Both the position numbers and the translations under genes were made by a program. A stretch of DNA of 62,497 nt from Psilocybe azurescens (lineage: Eukaryota; Basidiomycota; Agaricomycetes; Agaricales; Agrocybaceae), in contig JAJIRX010001047.1 of the NCBI GenBank assembly GCA_023853785.1, forward strand, positions 1 through 62,497, read 5' to 3'. Within the stretch, counting starts at the first letter, position 1, and every line of letters begins with the position of its first letter. The notes under the pieces are model-generated. The model searched no databases and had not been told where the DNA came from. It saw only the letters and a program-made list of their open reading frames with translations. Positions 1 through 10,899 of the stretch are shown piece after piece.

Positions 1-254
1 CGTCGTCATAAACCCAGACCACTCAAAGGAAAAACCCTCTAGCCAAGGTCATAAAAAGAATGAATGGTCTCTGTACCATCTACCTTAAATATTGTCACAG
101 AATCAATAATATAATTCATCTTCGATGACTTGAATAAATTTAAATCTTTAGTTGATATTACACTGCACGCAAGTATACAATTAAACACATGAACAGAAAT
201 AAATACCATGCAAACCATGCGCAAGTGCTCGCAGAAGTGTCGCGCAAGTGCCAT

Positions 255-301
255 GTTGCGCTAGTTGCGCTAGTAGAGTGGCGCTAGTTGCTGCGCTAGT
301 T
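255..301. repeat. Short imperfect TTGCGCTAG repeat
   Basis: The words TTGCGCTAG and GGCGCTAG recur four times with small spacers in about 47 bp. It is a minor degenerate microrepeat in otherwise unrecognised AT-rich sequence (1-860), where I see no gene. Seen directly; no function inferred. Confidence 0.5.
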
Positions 302-861
302 CGGCAAGTTAAGCAAGGCCCGCATGTCGGCACTTTAAAAACCTGGTGTGAATTTTGGAACATCGTACAAGCAACTGATATCCGTTATGGCTGAGTGCGG
401 AGGATGATGGTGTGTCTCTCAGATCTTGGTCTGGGGCAAGAAAGTTTAGTTGGTGATCCTCAAGATGAAGTCAATCAAATACGATGAGAGCACATGGAAA
501 GGTGTGCATGAGGCCTGTCATACTAGAAAACAACATGATGTTTTCATTAGCGCTTTTTCTTCACATGCACAGCTTCCTTGTTATTTTAGAATAAAATCCA
601 ACACTACTTACCTGTTAATCAAATTGCAGAAATTCTTTATCGCAATGTCATCGTTGAAGGCAACGAGCCCTATATTACCTTATTCTCAATAGCCAGTGTA
701 AATGTAATATGATTCGTCATAAGAAGCACCAAACGGTATCTATATAGGCGGCCTCTGTCTATCTTGCCTCATGACGCGTCCATCGCATAGGTTGCGCAGT
801 CACTCATATTTGGAATATATATATATAAGCACAGCAGCTGCACGCTCCCTGCGACTTCATT

Positions 862-1065
862 CTACATGGAATTACTTACTCGAGCTGATAATAGTGATAC
901 ATAAAATGCGGCTTTCTCATGTTTTTTGCTGCGGTCAATAGAAAAGGGTAGAGGCCACGCTGAATCGAAAAGGAAGTGAGTGAAAGCCGTGTGCAAAAAT
1001 TTTATTGTTTCCCAGTTATGTGAGATATTTGTTCGAAATTCTGAATGTGTAAAGACATGGATCAA
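862..1065 (-). pseudogene. NLR (STAND/NACHT) protein fragment
   Basis: I recognise a segment reading IKFLHTAFTHFLFDS followed by SIDRSKKHEKAAFYV. This is the FLHAS-x-DFL...IDRSKxH block that follows the NTPase module in the large Agaricomycete family of NACHT/STAND proteins. Such proteins are modular intracellular sensors linked to heterokaryon incompatibility and innate-type responses. Only about 45 codons are recognisable; the NTPase upstream and the C-terminal domain are absent, so this is a stray fragment. The same block occurs at about 58.4-58.5 kb in the window's other NLR remnant. Family assignment is from memory of the motif. Confidence 0.5.
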
Positions 1066-1900
1066 ATCATGTGTTGTATTCTGTTAATGTCACCATCGTC
1101 GTGTTCCCTCAAGGCAAATCGGCATCGGTCCTAGCTCCTGGATAAGATAGTCACCTCACTAAGAGCCAATAGCGAGTGCAGGAGACAAGAGAGAGCACGG
1201 TATATGAGTAAGGTGGTGCATAGTTTGCATGTGATGGAACAATTATTGTGATATCCAGATCGTGTGTAGCGCGTAGCCCTTAAGCCGAGGTGTAGTTAAG
1301 GCGTAGATGAAAATGTGGGAAGGATACATAAGACCCACGGTGCGCTCGAATGGTAAACCCGAACGGCAGGGATTTTAGTGGGTGGTGGGTGGGTGGTACA
1401 GGGTTAAGCTAAACACGAGGATGGGGCGGGAGCCACATCAAGCGCATGAGTGTGTGGGTGGGCGTAGGGTGTCCTCGAGGCATAGTTGCATCAGAAGGGA
1501 GGGGTTGCAGTAAATTTATTTGTTTGTTATTTGTTTGTTATTTTCTTTTTTAATGTTTTCTGGGGGTGTGCTAGAATCCAAATCCATAAATTATAAATCA
1601 ATCGCGATCGCAAAGGGGACACAAGTCAGCGAGAGAAAAGGATAAATGCGAAGCACTCCAGAACTCGACTCAAACTGCGTGCGTAGAACGGTTACGGAGG
1701 AGTGCAGGGGGTATAATCGCTTTTACTCAGCAGTCGGACTCGCGGGTTGGATATTGTAGTAGAAAGAAAAGGGTGTTGCGAAAATAAAAAGCACAAATCC
1801 AGACATAAGAAAGGGCCGCATGAAAACCAAACCAAGTTGAACGACTCGAGAAGCAGAAAAATGCAGGTAAACATTGAAACGATCGACTGGACGCCAAATC
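1066..1900. other. No recognisable gene
   Basis: Mixed-composition DNA with G-rich patches around 1,370-1,480 and T-rich runs around 1,500-1,560. Open frames here are short and show no protein pattern I recognise. Confidence 0.4.
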
Positions 1901-1929
1901 AGGGCGGAGGATGTACAGAGGGACAGTAC

Positions 1930-2299
1930 ACCCACCTCCAGTCAATAATCCATGCATACCAATCCACAACCGACGACGGGTTTTACCCATCCTCCATCTC
2001 CTGCATACAGCCTTCTTCATTCTCTTCAGCAGCCCACACACACGTCTGCAATCCACTCCTTGCACATCTACCCCGCCTCTCTTCCCATTAGAACTATAAC
2101 CACTGGAACCGACGCTGCTGAATCCATTGTGCGCAGGCGTCATGCGGTGCTTCATGAGCAGGAACACAATCCTGTACGACGTAGGCAGAACGGCGTGGCG
2201 CTGGCGTGCAGACTTGGAGACAGACAAGGGTTCGGGGGGAGAGTGATGGTGGGGAGGATCAGATGGGACGGGCACGTATCTGGGCGGCAGCCCACGCAC
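1930..2299 (-). pseudogene. Coiled-coil gene copy 1, 3' part
   Basis: Remnant of the 3' end of an uncharacterised Agaricomycete gene seen in longer form at 49.05-51.2 kb. The minus strand reads SVSKSARQRHAV, then SYRIVFLLMKHRMTPA, then GFSSVGSSGYSSNGK. After a frame change it gives MQEMEDG, a stop, and NPSSVVDWYA. The same blocks appear in copies 3 and 4 (SYMIVFLLMKH, SYMIALLLMKH and HPSSVADFYAGID). The stop and frame change show it is not functional. Function unknown; the conserved tail could be a short helical domain. Confidence 0.5.
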
Positions 2300-2339
2300 A
2301 GGTCCACAATCTTCACCTTAGGTTCCGTTTTATATTGAC

Positions 2340-2675
2340 ATTAACATTAGTTTTCGACTGATTGGAACAGAACCAGACATCTCCGAAAGCTTTCCACGAC
2401 GCCAACATTACGCGATGCTTCATTAGCAAAACCGCATATAAGATAGCACGGAGTGGTATTGACTTAGCGCTTTTGGAATTAAGACAGACACAAGTGGAGG
2501 AGGAGGGGGCGAGGATTAAATGGGGCCGACTGATACTCGAGCTAGTAACTGATCTTAAGCTCGGACAGGAAGAGTCATTCCCATACACCTCGTCCCCGTC
2601 ATCCTCTTCTTGACCACCTTTCTCTTGCAGCGGCCCGATCACCAAAATAACACCCAGAGCCTTGAGAAACTGCAT
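2340..2675 (-). pseudogene. Coiled-coil gene copy 2, short fragment
   Basis: A second, more diverged piece of the same family, lying head-to-tail with copy 1. It reads LNSKSAKSIPLRAILYAV then LLMKHRVMLASWKAFGDV, aligning with SKSARQRHAV...IVFLLMKHRMTPAHNGFSSV of copy 1. An upstream acidic run QEEDDGDEVYG resembles the QEEDENENEY of copy 4. Too short and diverged to be a working gene. Similarity seen by eye; function unknown. Confidence 0.4.
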
Positions 2676-2907
2676 AGTAGCATCAAATTGACGTCCAGTG
2701 ATTCATAGCTATCTAGAAAGGAGGATGAGGACATGATTCGGGTATTGAACTGAACGCTGCTCGAGCTTTTACGCAACACGTGAGTGATTGTTCCGTAATT
2801 ATTTTCCATTTGCGTAACTCCGAACTGCAAACCAAATCCACCATCATCGCTCTATTGACTCAGTAATATGTCCCACCCCACCCTATCCCCACCCCAGACT
2901 CTATGCT

Positions 2908-4186
2908 ACATGTCCCCCGACTCATGCAGGAAGGGTCGTACGACTCGAAATCCGACATATGGTCATTGAGCTGCCTGATATACGAGCTCTGTGTGCTCAA
3001 ACTGCCCTTCCACGAAGCCAAGACCTACTCGAAACTCAGCATCTTTATCTGGTAGGACAATTCTCGTTCGTATATCTCCAAACAATGGGATTAATGTAGA
3101 TGTGGACGCATAGCAACAGCTGAATTCTACCACCACCCCGTGAATAATCACAGGCTCCCACCTCTGTCATCAAGTGCATGCATAATCTCAACGTACGTGC
3201 CATGTTGACTACCCTAGATTCTAATCATGTTGAATTTGCATCCTCAAGCCTGTTATGTGCTCCTCTGGGTCACAGCTCCTCCAACATAAATTCCTCGAGC
3301 TCGTCAACCAGGTTGCTGGGACTGAAAAGATGTACGTGGTTTTCATTTCCAATGGTCGTCTCCCTCTCCTTCTCTGGACGCGATTCTTAATGTGATGCTA
3401 TGTCCTTGCAGGTTCGCGACCGTCAAACCCTACCGTGCCATTGTATCCGCCAAAGAACACAAAGTCTCGGACGCGAGCACAACCTATGCGGGAGCGAACA
3501 ACACCTCACCTCCGTGGTCAACTCTAAAAACCAAGAGTCGCCTCGCTCAAGCACATTATAGCCCAGCTGCGCAAGTGGTTACAATCTTCCTCCTCGCAGA
3601 CCCAACAACAACAACAACAGCCCCAATATACCCGGCAGGAGATCAAGCACGCGGCGAAGCAGGCTGTCGTGCGGCGCAAAGAAGAGCTGCATGGGTTAGT
3701 AGTAATGAAACGCGAAGAAGAAGTGGCACTGGTAATCGCGAAGCACGAGGAGGCGATCATGGAGGCTATGCGCAGGTGGGAGGTCGAGATCGACCAGGCG
3801 TGTATGCGCCGGGAGGAGGTAGTGAGGAAGGAGGTGGAGGAGCGGGTCCAGTGGGTCCTGGACAGAGAGGCAGCGCTGCGGGCGGAGGAGCGGAGGCTGG
3901 AGGATGTGAAGAGGGAGGTCGAGGCGGGGATGAGGGAGGTCAAGGCTGGGTTGACGAAAGGTTCTTTCGGCTGTTTAGATTTTTCTCTTTTTTGTTTCCC
4001 TTTATTCCTGTGCTTGCGCAGGAGGCGGGCGTTATTCTTTACACTTTGCTTCCACCTTCGGTCTTCATGCTCATATTCTCTTCTTCAGGTCGGAAGGAAA
4101 AGAATCCTCTCGCAGAAGTGAAAAATCTCCTTGAATCCTCGAACTCGACACCGATAGGGGAGGAGAGCGCCGGCCGCTCCTCGTAG
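2908..4186 (+). pseudogene. KIN3/NIMA-like (Nek2-type) kinase, C-terminal half, degenerate
   Basis: The end of a protein kinase domain plus its coiled-coil tail. The kinase part reads LMQEGSYDSKSDIWSLSCLI then YELCVLKLPFHEAKTYSKLS, i.e. subdomains VIII-IX with the DIWSLGC signature (G replaced by S). After an intron (about 3052-3153) comes VIKCMHNLN; after another (3193-3248), SQLLQHKFLELV; after a third (3332-3411), FATVKPYRAIVSAKEHKV; then an E/R-rich coiled coil (3524-3960). A last exon after an intron ending near 4088 gives GRKEKNPLAEVKNLL. The order matches basidiomycete KIN3 orthologues, which act in mitotic control. The N-lobe, the HRD motif and the APE glutamate are missing. About eight codons are lost before VIK, and a stop (TAA) interrupts near 3,520. 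Splice junctions are preserved, so it arose from genomic DNA, not a retrocopy. Confidence 0.7.
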
Positions 4187-4404
4187 ACTTTGCCGACGAG
4201 GGAGAGAACTGTGAGCATGATCTAAGGACGCACACGCCGAGCTCGATGCTCATACGCTTGTCGGCATCGACGAAGAGGGTAGCAGGCCAGTTTACGAAAT
4301 TGCCTACGTCCTCTGCACCGGCGTCGCCCCGTCACACCTCCTCGGGAGTCCCTGGTGCTGCTTCATAAACTGGAGCGTCTAGCAACACATTGGGACAGGA
4401 ATAA

Positions 4405-5260
4405 TGACATGGCCATGGACACAGCACAGGAAACAACAGGAGAATCTCCCCTGCTGGCTGGGAGACCCAACGCCACATCCTACAACCCGTTCCTGAACAG
4501 TCTGAACAGTCTGAACAAGAGCCATGCGGATTTTCCAGAGTGGGGTGTGGGTATGAGTGCTTCTGTTGGTGACGGTGCTGTTGTTGCAGCGGGTGGAGCA
4601 AGGGCAATCCCTATGGAAGGGGACACAAGTGGTAGTGAGGACGAGCAGGAGGATGAAGTTGGATATTACCTCAGTGGTTCCGCCGATCTCGAACACGGCA
4701 CCCACACACCACACGCACCTCCTCTCCGCCCTCTGCCCCATCTACAAATACATCCTGCACCCCTCCACACGGCATGTTCGTCCTCTCACATTTCCGTCCA
4801 CGCATTCTCCAGTCGCACTCTACACCACTTATCCTGGAGCTGATGCCGTCTTTGTCATTGCGCTGGAGCGTAATCGTCATGATTATGCAGCGCTGAGGCC
4901 TGTGAATGGGACGGTGGATATGTGTGCCAATTTCAAGGAAATATGCGCTGCTGGTGCCGGTGATGCTTGGTGTGCGTTGGGGGTATTTTCGGGGCGGGGA
5001 GGAAATGGGACGGAGGAGGGTGAGGGGAAGAAACAGGAGTGGAAGAAGACCTGTTCGGCTTCGGGAAAGCGAGTGCGAAGCTGGAGGGTGTTCGCAATGG
5101 AAAAGAACGTAGGAAAAATGGTAGGAAGCGGGATGAGACGACGAAGAGCAATTGGTATACTATGTTTGAGGAGTGTGGAAGTACCCGCAAGCGGGTGCAA
5201 CTTCTCGTGAGAAGGAGGCGCCATCACGTGTATCCTGATCCCCATCGTTTTCCCTTACAC
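4405..5260 (+). pseudogene. Uncharacterised coding-like remnant
   Basis: Downstream of the kinase remnant, plus-strand frames have a protein-like composition: DTAQETTGESPLLAGRPN, then an acidic stretch GDTSGSEDEQEDEVGYY. In another frame there is a segment with PGADAVFVIALERN and a basic tail. They cannot be joined into one clean reading frame, and I do not recognise the family. It may be the decayed C-terminal part of the kinase gene or a separate gene. Confidence 0.2.
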
Positions 5261-5269
5261 TACGTTTGA

Positions 5270-6870
5270 AGTCGCACAACGACGACTGCACAACCTTTTC
5301 CCATAAGCTTGCTCTTTACCCAATCTATATCCTAGCATCACTTAAAATTCCACCCACCCATCACCGAAACTATTCTATTCTCAACACTTAATATATATAA
5401 CTCAAACACAATCAAGGTAGAGTAGAACCTTTAGAAGTGTGAAAAGGGGGATCACTCTTCATCACTTCCATCAGGTTTTCTACGCCCTGGAGACGAGGCG
5501 GCACCTCCGCCGCCGACCTCTCCACACCCCCAATGTCTACCATACATTCTTTATATTATCTACGAGGCGCGACACACTTCCCTCGAGAAAGTGATTTCCT
5601 TTTCGGAAGTATGCGTCCTAGCTTTCCTCTGCACTTTTCTTTGTATTTTTTTTGAGGGTGGATTTTATAACCTTCCGTTCTTCGTCATTCGATTGTGGAT
5701 TGTTTCTGTTCCTTCTATCACGATCCCTCGACCGTTCTTCTTCTTTCCCTCCACTTCCATTTCCCCTTTCTCTCCCCTTTCTTCTCCCACTCTTCACAAC
5801 GCGAGTACTAAACTTCCCTCTCTTCCCTTTTATCTTACTCTTACAGCCCGATATTTGTTGTTATCAACACCCTCCTACTATGCTCCCCGCCTGCGCTCCC
5901 CGTCGCGCAGATCATGTCCGCCAGCGCATAGGGTGGCTCATTAGTTTGGACTATTTCTTGAGCTTATGACGCCGGTGTTGAAGTTGACTGAGCTTTAGAA
6001 TCCGGTGTTGGAGGGGTGAGGCGGCAGGAGAGATGCCGGGGATAGAGACGTGGGTGGTTATGAGGCGACGCAATTTGAGGTGGCGGAGCGCTGGTGAGGT
6101 TTTCTTTTTGTCTTGCTTGTCGCTTCTGGTACGCTGTGCTTGCTAAGCTGATTGTCGCCGCTTCAAGCTTCATTGCTTCATTTTCCTTTCCACCTCTTCG
6201 TATCATTGCTTCACAGTCAGATTGTGATACATGCGTACGTCACTGCATACTGACTTGCAGATAGAATTTTATTCGTTCTCAGGCTTTGTTATCTTACTTT
6301 ACTTACGTACTTATTATGTAGTTCTTTACTGTCTCTAAGTTTACTTACTGTTTTGAATGATAGTCACAATGCGTAGCGTGCTGCGTGCGTCTGAGAGCTG
6401 GTTCGGTTAGTCTCATTGAGAATGAGAGAGTGCACGGGGTATATTTCCAGAAGGTATACCACACTGCGATTCATTTTATCTGAGTCAGGAATAAGAATCA
6501 TAATGGGTTTTTCTCATTGAAACTATAGTAATAATTCGATATGCGGAACACTTCACTGGGATGGCATTCACGTAGTCCACAACTTCCGAAGTCTAGGCTC
6601 TGCGACTGGACGGAGAAGATGGACAGGGAAAATAAACATATAATAAACATATGCATATACGTCCGTGACACATATCCACAGAAATGTCGACTCTCTACAA
6701 CCGCAATACCACCACCTGAGCACTTGTACTGAGAGCGATGGAGTATTAGCCGGGTACTCATTATTTTCAGCCAATAGTTCTTCATGCCTATACATGAGCC
6801 TGGAACATACGGAGAAATGGTGAGGGTCAAGGCCGAGGTTGAAGTCTAATACAAACAAAAATTACTCAAC
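5270..6870. other. No recognisable gene
   Basis: Contains a C/T-rich tract (5,650-5,850) and a GCGGCACCTCCGCCGCCGAC stretch near 5,490 that could be a proline-rich coding remnant. Nothing identifiable on either strand. The pyrimidine tract resembles fungal promoter DNA but has no clear downstream gene. Confidence 0.35.
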
Positions 6871-6880
6871 TTACGCACAC

Positions 6881-7100
6881 ACCGCACAGTTCCAACTGGA
6901 CGAATGGGTCAAGTCCGTCGTGCTCTACAAGTCCTTTCCTCCACTCCCGAACACGACCAACATGATCTGGGAAGTGCACACCTAGATCAGCGCCTCATGC
7001 GCAACGCGCCGTTGGGGTGACCGGAGTATGGTGCGAACGACTCGGGCAAGGGCAACAAAGTCAGCATCGACTTTTGCTATCATACAGACGCAAGGCGTAC
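6881..7100 (+). pseudogene. Uncharacterised exon-like remnant
   Basis: A short frame (6881-6985) reads FQLDEWVKSVVLYKSFPPLP then NTTNMIWEVHT before a TAG. About 35 bp later another frame reads PEYGANDSGKGNKVSIDF then CYHTDARRTYA. Both look like genuine protein, and the composition is richer in GC than the neighbours. Frame changes and stops separate them. I do not recognise the family. Confidence 0.2.
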
Positions 7101-7173
7101 ATACGCTTGTTCGGCCGGCGCCTGCTGCGCATGAAGCGCGCTTCCCCGTCCACCCATTGGCGCATCAAGAGCC

Positions 7174-7215
7174 TCCTCCTCCTCCTCCTCCTCCTCCTCC
7201 CTCCTCTCCTCCCGC
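7174..7215. repeat. CTC trinucleotide microsatellite
   Basis: About twelve near-perfect CTC units followed by further C/T-rich sequence. In one plus frame it would encode a proline run, in the opposite strand a glutamate run. Probably part of a decayed low-complexity coding segment. Confidence 0.7.
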
Positions 7216-8640
7216 TCATTTCCATTTCCCTTCCCTCTACCACCCTCACCCTCAGCTCCCCTACTCAGAAAATGCACGTACGTGCACGGCATTCCCAACA
7301 CGCATACCCATTCAGCAGACCCCTCAAATACGCCGCCGAGCCCGTAATAATCGCGGGGTACGGCGCAATATCCCGTTCTCTGGATAGGGCGCACGGTGTA
7401 GAGCGCATATAAAGGCGGGAGCACACCGGAAGCGGTTGGGGAGCTGCACAGGAGCAGGGGTTGTATGCTCTGGAGGGCGGGACGAGGGTGATTTTGGTGG
7501 AGGAGGAAGATGCGGAGGAGGGTGTGGATGGGAAGAGAGAGGAGGAGGGGGCGATGTCCTGCGCCTGCCGTCTCAGCTTCGTGCGTCTCGTCCGACGGCA
7601 CGATGTCCTGTGTGATGTGCACATATGTGTCCTTTCACGGCTCATCTATCCCGATGTGCTCTTCCTCGGTGCCGTTCCCCTGCTCTTGCCCCGCCCATGG
7701 CACCGTTACTCGTGTTGGCGTTGGTGTGATTGTGATTGTGGGCGTTGGAGAGGCTGAGGCCTGCTCCGTGAGGCCCAAAGCCGCTGAGGGGACTGTGACT
7801 GTGCGCCCCACAAGCGGGGTGTGAGGCGACGGTGCTCCGCCTCACGCCCCCGTTGCTGATAATGCGAGCTGGACGACTCTGGAGCTGTGCCTTTGACGAG
7901 TCGGAAAAGTAAGTTCTATTTGATCTTCACCCACTCTGCTATAATATTAAAAAAGAGCATTTTAACCACATAATCAAGGGATTTATGACATTCAATCCAT
8001 TAGTTCGTTTCAGGGTCACCCAGAGCTGAACCTTGTACGTTCGGTTCTCATTATTTTCGAAATTTGAATCCGACGCTAGTCAGGTTCGGGCTGGATTCAG
8101 GTTCATGCCTCAATTGCTACGCAATTCCCAATCATCGAGATAAATTCAGTGTCAGAACCAAGAAACATCGCTCATCATAACGGACCCTCGAAATCATGGC
8201 CATATGTGTCTTCTGAGCCTGCGCTAGAGTTGGATGAAGACATCAAAATGGGATGAAAATGGAGAGGTCTCGTGCATGGGTAGGCGCGAGTGAGGGCTAC
8301 CAGCACTACTCCTATTCACAGCCACCGCCTCAAGTAAACTTCACGGTCAACTATAACCTTGAATGATATAATTTTCACTGAGAAATATTCAATTTAGCAT
8401 CAGCATGAATGGTACCAAAGAACCAGATCCATAGTGATGACTCTGGCTCTTGAACAACAAAGTACAAGCACTATTAATTTAAGAACTTTATATTTAATAA
8501 AATCTACAATTAGTTTGTCTGATTTGACCACCTCAGGTATGACCTTGGATCAGACACTGATATCAGCCAGGTCCAACAACCTTTGGACATCAGATGGCCC
8601 ATTGATTCAAAAAGTTGAGATATTACACATGTGATGCATA
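7216..8640. other. GC-rich remnant passing into AT-rich DNA
   Basis: Up to about 7,850 the sequence is GC-rich with several overlapping open frames on both strands, none recognisable. From about 7,900 the composition turns AT-rich and remains so to about 17 kb. This is a visible boundary between decayed genic DNA and repeat DNA. Confidence 0.4.
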
Positions 8641-8641
8641 T

Positions 8642-8815
8642 TGATGATTCAGCATGTATTTTCTTTGACATGATGAGTCAGCGTGTATTCTCCTTTACAT
8701 GATGAGTCAGCGTGTATTCTCCTTTATATGATGAGTCAGCGTGTATTCTCCTTTACATGATGAGTCAGCGTGTATTCTCCTTTACATGATGAGTCAGCAT
8801 GTATTCTCTTTGACA
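8642..8815. repeat. 29-bp minisatellite, six units, each with TGAGTCA
   Basis: Six head-to-tail copies of a 29-bp unit beginning TGATGAGTCAG and ending CTCCTTTACA. The central four are almost identical; the first and last diverge. Most units carry TGAGTCAG, the palindromic-type site bound by Gcn4/AP-1 bZIP factors (TGASTCA). Period and copy number are read directly; any factor binding is inference. Confidence 0.85.
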
Positions 8816-9485
8816 TGCTTACCCATGTGACCTTAACATGGACTGCACAATTCTGGTTAGTACCACCCTGTTCATTTGTATGCTGTAGCCCTGTAATAAT
8901 ATACACTGGGTCCTGTAAAAAACAGCAATAGTGAAAGCTAATAGAACCACTGAACCAGACAAGTCTAATATAGGACAATCAGTACTTCAGTGCAGGTGAA
9001 CAGAGTGACAAACTCTGTTTATTTAAACAGGTTCTGAGTGAGAGTAGGTATTAGTAGTATCTGTAAAGTAGTAGGTTCTTTAGCTTGGATAAAATTTTGC
9101 AGATTTAAGTATACCAATGTTTCAAGGATATAATAAGGATGTCCCATGCCAAAAATTAGTGAAATCAGCGGTCCCATTCTCGAGAGATATGAAGGGGGGA
9201 GGGGAAGGAGAAAGGGTACATACAAGATATTCAAATCTGACTCACCAACTTAGAATTTGGTATCACATACTCATATTCACTCCTTGATTATGGAAAAATA
9301 TGTTTGGTAGATGGTGAACCCAAACTGAATATCTTTGGATGAAGGGGGAAGACTGGATACTGTTGTGCTCAAAAGATATTCATCATCAACTTTGTGGATT
9401 CCAAAACTAGTTCCCGTAGTCAGGGACATCTTGGGAGCCCATTACAATCATTTTGGAAGACTCCCATGTGTGCTGAATATTTTCA

Positions 9486-9650
9486 GGCAGGGGAGGAGGA
9501 CACCAATGGTCAGTGATGTTGAAAATATTCATGTGATTGTTGAGAGGCTAATAAATGATCATTTTGTGAATTATTACCCTAGGAATACATATTCCATGTG
9601 TGTTTTAGTATGGGGAGATGCTCCCCAAGGAATACAAGGATGGTAGCATT
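9486..9650. repeat. Dispersed repeat R1, copy 1
   Basis: Starts with a GGGGAGGAGGACACC-type block and TGGTCAGT, continues with TTCATGTGATTGTTGAGAGG and a CTAATAAAT block, and ends with GGGAGATGCTCCCCAAGGAA. Two further copies lie at 10,218-10,300 and 10,494-10,690 in the same orientation. Likely a non-autonomous mobile element fragment or locally duplicated unit; no coding capacity seen. Confidence 0.6.
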
Positions 9651-9845
9651 GGGAGGGTGGAAGGCAGAGGCAGAAGGCAGAAGCGGACTCGGAATGCAGA
9701 ACATAGGTCGGGAGCAGGACATGGTGATAGAAGCGGGAGGCAGAGGTTGGAGTCAAGGGCGGGTGTCGGACCAGAGGTAGGAGTGCAAGGCAGAGGTCAG
9801 AGTGCAAGGTGGAGGTCAGAGTGTAAGGCAGAGGTGGGAGCAGAA
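9650..9845. repeat. Purine-rich degenerate repeat
   Basis: Loosely repeated GGCAGAGGTCAGAGTGCAAG-like words of about 20 bp in a strongly G/A-rich tract following repeat R1 copy 1. Low-complexity expansion; no gene. A similar G/A-rich tail (GGGAGAGAAGGCAGAGAGAAG) follows R1 copy 3, suggesting the tail belongs to the element. Confidence 0.5.
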
Positions 9846-10217
9846 TGCAGATGCAGACAACACTGGTATATTCAGATAACATTATCACTGATAGAAGTGC
9901 ACACCTCTGTGGAATATTTCTACTGACACACAGTACAAAGTGTATGAAGCAAGTTCAACTTTTAATTAGTTACTATCACTACTGCTACTACTTTCACTCT
10001 CCTTGTCCTCATCTTCCTCTGAAAGCACTCCACTTTTCACACCACATTTGTTGACATTTCCAACTTTCCGCACTTGGTCCACACTCAGTCCACTTTTTTC
10101 CACCTTTTGGATTTTTTGAACTCCGCTTTTCTGACTTGCGCTCACCGCACTCAGTCTGCACTCAGCCTGCACTCAGTCCTCTTTTTCCGCTTTTTAGTCC
10201 ACATTTTAATCTTTCAG

Positions 10218-10300
10218 CAAGGGGATGGAGGACACCTATGGTCAGTTCTATTGAAATATATATTGATGTGATTGTTGAGAAGCTAATAAATAAAAACTAC
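10218..10300. repeat. Dispersed repeat R1, copy 2 (partial)
   Basis: Matches copies 1 and 3 from the GGGGATGGAGGACACC block through GATTGTTGAGAAGCTAATA, then diverges. The 3' half seen in the other copies is absent. Confidence 0.55.
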
Positions 10301-10349
10301 TTTACCAATGGAAAGAACTTGTGGAAGGGGAAATATGAGTCCTGTTTTC

Positions 10350-10493
10350 AAACATTTTAGTCCGCTTTTCAGGCCACTTTTTAGATTAGTTTGGACCGCT
10401 TTTGAGTCCGCTTTTTGGACCGCTTTGGACCGCTTTTTGGACCAGTTTGGACCACTTTTAACACCGCTTTTCAGGCCACTTTTTAGTATTTTA
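10350..10493. repeat. Degenerate GGACCGCTTTTT repeat
   Basis: About ten imperfect copies of a 10-13-bp word such as GGACCGCTTTT, GTCCGCTTTTT and GGCCACTTTTT. A related run on the same theme precedes R1 copy 2 at 10,020-10,215 (CCACTTTTCAC, CCGCTTTTC, CCACATTTT), so each R1 copy at 10.2 and 10.5 kb is preceded by this low-complexity tract. Confidence 0.6.
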
Positions 10494-10690
10494 GAAAGGG
10501 GATAGAGAACACCTATGGTCAGTTATATCAAAAGTATTCATGTAATTATTGAGAGGCTAATAAATAGTTATTGTGTGATTGAGTAGCCTGGAAATACATA
10601 TTCTGTGTCTCTTTAAGTCTAGGGAGATATTCCCAGAGGAAGACAAGAAAAGTATTATTGGAGGACAGATGGGAGAGAAGGCAGAGAGAA
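10494..10690. repeat. Dispersed repeat R1, copy 3
   Basis: Full-length partner of copy 1: GGGGATAGAGAACACC, TGGTCAGTTATATC, ATTGAGAGGCTAATAAATAG, then GGGAGATATTCCCAGAGGAA and a purine-rich tail. Same orientation as the other two. Confidence 0.6.
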
Positions 10691-10782
10691 GGTGGGAGCA
10701 AGAACCGCATGCACACTGACATTATCACCGCACTCCAACAATATTTCTGAACACTGACATCATCAGCGCACTCTGCGCTCCA

Positions 10783-10885
10783 ACACTGTGTGTGTGTGGG
10801 CTGCTGAAGAGGGAGAAGAAGACATCATGGAGGAGATGGAGGTCAGTTGTGAATAGGTATGCAGGGATGGATCATTGTTGTGTGC
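10783..10885 (+). pseudogene. Coiled-coil gene copy 5, C-terminal tail only
   Basis: About 100 bp starting GTGTGTGTGGGCTGCTGAAG, with a GAGATGGAGG block and GGTATGCAGGGATGGAT, closely match the reverse complement of 1,945-2,050 (coiled-coil copy 1). They encode the same WAAEEGEED...MEEMEV tail, with stops. It sits next to a dispersed repeat in AT-rich DNA, so the piece has been moved or copied without the rest of the gene. Confidence 0.45.
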
Positions 10886-10899
10886 CCAAGTCCCAAATC

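Noticed and set aside
3524..3943. 139-codon minus-strand ORF
   Set aside because: Antisense shadow of the E/R-rich coiled coil of the kinase remnant, giving a spurious Ser/Arg-rich peptide.
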